From a virus, in the IMG/VR virus record IMGVR_UViG_3300048694_000753, positions 1-22,965 of that record: a stretch of 22,965 nt of DNA. One strand, written 5' to 3'. Made by a program: the position numbers and the translations under genes. Positions 21,311-22,965 of the stretch are shown in pieces (within the stretch, counting starts at the first letter, position 1; each line of letters starts with the position of its first letter). Under the pieces are notes generated by a model. The model made no database searches. It was given only the letters and a program-made list of their open reading frames with translations, and was not told where the DNA came from.

Positions 21311-21931
21311 ATGAACACAGTAGCAAATCCGGTGATGCGAGCCATCATCGAGGGAGCCGATCAGGCGGGAGAGATGTTCGCCCGATCGGAAATTGACGCA
21401 ATGGGTTCTTTGGAAGTGTACGCACGAACCCTCGGAACCGAGCCCACTTTCGAGCACTGGTCGAACTGTCGGGTTGACTGGGTGAACGCCTATGTTCGCA
21501 CCAAACCACAGGCGAAGGGCAATAGTGCCGACAAAGCTTTCGCCCGATACAAGGTTCGCTTGAATGAAGCGTTTGGTATCGAAGCACCGAAGGCCAAATC
21601 AGAGGCCGCCGAAAAGAAGGCTCAGGAAAGGGCTAAAAAGGCTCAGGAACTCGAACAACGATTCTCTGGGTACTCTGATACCGACTTGAACGGCATGCTC
21701 AAAAAAGCCTACGAAGATCAGGCGAAGAACCCGATGAAAAAATCAGCGTTATTAGGTGAACTAGAACGGGCTGTAAAACAGCGTATCAAATCGACCGAAT
21801 CAATCAATCGTGATGCGTTGAAAGCAATCAGAACCCGACTGTTCAATCTGGCGAAGGCTTGCACCGACCCTGTAAGGATTGAAGCGGCCTGTGATGTGCT
21901 CGACCCCGAGTATGAGATCAGCGTAGAGTAA
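21311..21931 (+). CDS. Rightward early protein R1, paralog of R2, 206 aa
   Basis: Start at 21311 has GGAGGA (4-5 nt). The protein contains ARTLGTEPTFEHW, RVDWVNAYV and KGNSADKAFARYKV in the N-terminal part, a Lys/Glu-rich helical middle (SEAAEKKAQERAKKAQELEQ), and a C-terminal ACTDPVRIEAACDVLD. The same blocks occur in order in R2, so this is a duplicated family. Mostly helical and charged, with no known domain. Position beside the motif cluster and expression from its own promoter and terminator suggest an early role in host takeover, regulation or replication initiation. Confidence 0.88.
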   Translation: MNTVANPVMRAIIEGADQAGEMFARSEIDAMGSLEVYARTLGTEPTFEHWSNCRVDWVNAYVRTKPQAKGNSADKAFARYKVRLNEAFGIEAPKAKSEAAEKKAQERAKKAQELEQRFSGYSDTDLNGMLKKAYEDQAKNPMKKSALLGELERAVKQRIKSTESINRDALKAIRTRLFNLAKACTDPVRIEAACDVLDPEYEISVE

Positions 21932-21946
21932 TCGCCAGTAACTTAG

Positions 21947-21975
21947 CCTGACGGGTAACGCCGTCAGGTTTTTTT
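21947..21975 (+). terminator. Rho-independent terminator of R1
   Basis: CCTGACGG and CCGTCAGG form an 8-bp stem with a 6-nt loop, followed by T7. It lies 15 bp after the R1 stop. Confidence 0.93.
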
Positions 21976-22004
21976 GGGCTCCCGCGTTGAAATGACCGTT
22001 CCCT
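21976..22004 (+). repeat. Direct repeat upstream of the second rightward gene
   Basis: Partner of 21094-21122: GGGCT, 3 nt, then GCGTTGAAATGACCGTTCCC plus T. It begins right after the R1 terminator and ends 5 bp before palindrome F. Confidence 0.7.
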
Positions 22005-22009
22005 GACTA

Positions 22010-22036
22010 GACATAATGACGTCTGGTCATTGTGTC
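22010..22036 (+). promoter_or_regulatory. 27-bp palindrome, copy F
   Basis: Half-sites GACATAATGAC and GTCATTGTGTC around GTCTG. Unlike copy E it lies upstream of the inferred promoter (-35 at 22065) and 104 bp before the R2 start. Confidence 0.72.
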
Positions 22037-22064
22037 TGGTTGATACCACTAGGGTTTCCCCCAA

Positions 22065-22093
22065 TTGCTTGTTTTGTCTCCCTAGCATAGTAT
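22065..22093 (+). promoter_or_regulatory. Sigma70-like promoter of rightward gene R2
   Basis: TTGCTT and TAGTAT with a 17-nt spacer. It lies in a block homologous to the R1 promoter region (AGGGTTTCC, ATTG, GTTTTG in the same order). Confidence 0.55.
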
Positions 22094-22140
22094 CAAGACA
22101 CCTAGCCGGACTGGCTGGCTGGGATAATTGGAGAGAAACC

Positions 22141-22797
22141 ATGACAAAGCAAACTACAGTGGCAGCAGCAGCCATCGAGGCGCTGGACTTTGAGAGCAAA
22201 ACCGCAGCTTACGAGCAGGGCGGACGATACGCACGTAACAAGCTGGAACGTCTGCGCATCGCGGAAGACGCAGCCCGGACGCTGGGGACAAACCCCAGCC
22301 TTGATCGCTGGGACGGATACCGCATCCAATGGGTGGATGGTCACGTTCATGAAAATCCGCATCTCACTGGCAACGCGCATGATCAAGCATGGAAGGATTT
22401 TGCGGACTTACTTAATAACTTGTACGGGTTGAAAAAACCCCAAAGTACTTCGGCAGCAGCCGAAAAGAAACGAGACGAGCGCGCAGCAGCCAATGAAAAG
22501 CTGCTTGAAAAGTACGAAGACACTCCGGTGATCGAGCTACGCGATCAACTGGGCAAGACCTACGAGGCAATGGCAAAGAACCCGGAGAACAAAGACCTCA
22601 AGAAAAAACAAAAAGAACTGGACAAAGTGCTCAAGCTGCGCACCAGCGAAGAGAACAAGCAGCACGGTGAAACCCTCAAGCAGCTGCGCAGCCAAGTGCG
22701 CGAGGCAGCCAGTAAGTGCACCGATATCGAAAAGCTGGAGGCAGTCCTAGAGCTATTGGACGTGGACACAACAATGTCATACGTGATCGAAGACTGA
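22141..22797 (+). CDS. Rightward early protein R2, paralog of R1, 218 aa
   Basis: GGAGAG lies just before the ATG at 22141. Shared with R1: ARTLGTNPSLDRW, RIQWVDGHV, TGNAHDQAWKDFADL, SAAAEKKRDERA, MAKNPENKDLKKK and CTDIEKLEAVLELLD, in the same order and similar spacing; overall identity is low (by eye about a third). It is more Lys/Glu-rich and G+C-richer in codon choice than R1. Charged and helical, likely cytosolic, with no catalytic motif. It has its own promoter and terminator, like R1. Confidence 0.9.
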   Translation: MTKQTTVAAAAIEALDFESKTAAYEQGGRYARNKLERLRIAEDAARTLGTNPSLDRWDGYRIQWVDGHVHENPHLTGNAHDQAWKDFADLLNNLYGLKKPQSTSAAAEKKRDERAAANEKLLEKYEDTPVIELRDQLGKTYEAMAKNPENKDLKKKQKELDKVLKLRTSEENKQHGETLKQLRSQVREAASKCTDIEKLEAVLELLDVDTTMSYVIED

Positions 22798-22825
22798 CCA
22801 GCTATCAATCAATCAACCACTTCAG

Positions 22826-22849
22826 ACCCGGCAGCAGCCGGGTTTTTTT
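22826..22849 (+). terminator. Rho-independent terminator of R2
   Basis: ACCCGGC and GCCGGGT form a 7-bp stem with a 4-nt loop, and the T run extends to 22849. It lies 28 bp after the R2 stop. Confidence 0.93.
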
Positions 22850-22965
22850 ATGCCCGGTGATCAACCACTACCCTAGCGCAGCCGGACCCAGCTTGGGCAC
22901 TTGGGGCAGCTAGACCCAGACCCGGGCAGCCCCCAGCAACTTAGCCAGACCCAGCAACCCCAGAC
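22850..22965. repeat. C-rich tract with short repeats at window edge
   Basis: No gene is visible. AGACCCAG occurs at 22912 and 22947, and CCCAGCAAC at 22932 and 22950. The minus strand has several G3-G5 runs within 22915-22961. The tract continues out of the window, so its full extent and role are unknown. Confidence 0.5.

Noticed and set aside
13907-22036. Palindromes as RNA hairpins
   Set aside because: The middle three pairs often mismatch and show no compensating changes between copies, so a DNA-binding dimer fits better.

Overview
The window looks like the replication and early-gene half of a tailed double-stranded DNA bacteriophage (or prophage) genome. The signs are tightly packed leftward genes, many joined by 4-bp ATGA stop/start overlaps; a family A DNA polymerase, a primase-helicase fusion, an SNF2-type helicase, a Cas4-like nuclease, HNH and VRR-NUC nucleases and a DUF3310 protein; and dozens of very small genes. 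No capsid, tail, lysis, integrase or tRNA gene is visible, so lifestyle and virion type cannot be read here. The consensus sigma70 promoters and Shine-Dalgarno sites suggest a Gram-negative, probably proteobacterial, host; that is inference.

Layout. (1) Leftward unit L3 (about 4600 to 1): a perfect-consensus promoter overlapping a small inverted repeat drives a coiled-coil protein, a Zn-cysteine protein with an acidic tail (SSB-like), a small HTH protein, the PrimPol-helicase fusion and a gene cut by the window edge. (2) Leftward unit L2 (13816 to 4596): a promoter built into a terminator hairpin drives VRR-NUC, a run of tiny ORFans, a polyphosphate kinase 2 (PPK2), a DUF3310 protein, DNA polymerase, Cas4-like nuclease, Zn protein, HNH nuclease and SNF2 helicase. 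(3) Leftward unit L1 (20402 to 13940): small genes, then a MoxR/CobS-like AAA+ ATPase, a metallopeptidase-like VWA protein, a small putative RHH protein, a DUF3150-like protein and a 298-residue ORFan, closed by a strong terminator. (4) A roughly 900-bp non-coding divergent region (20403-21310) holds the L1 promoter, twelve GAACAT/ATGTTC motifs, an AT-rich tract and direct repeats, and is a candidate replication origin and control region. (5) Two rightward paralogous genes follow, each with its own promoter and terminator, then a C-rich repeat tract at the right edge.

The most notable point is a 27-bp imperfect palindrome that I find six times (13907, 15757, 19275, 20428, 21259, 22010), always oriented with the neighbouring gene direction. 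Four copies end only 25-34 bp before a start codon: the first L1 gene, the AAA+ ATPase, the DUF3150-like gene and the first rightward gene. This looks like a phage-specific regulon tying the MoxR/VWA module to the rightward paralogs. Other points are the phage PPK2, a possible -1 frameshift joining two overlapping small genes at 10134-10408, and a motif shared by the primase and the adjacent SSB-like protein.

How the genes fit together: units L2 and L3 encode a nearly complete DNA metabolism set (priming, unwinding, synthesis, end-processing, junction/nick nucleases, nucleotide supply). L1 encodes a putative AAA+/VWA remodelling machine plus accessory proteins of unknown role. The divergent region and rightward genes are the likely regulatory and initiation centre.
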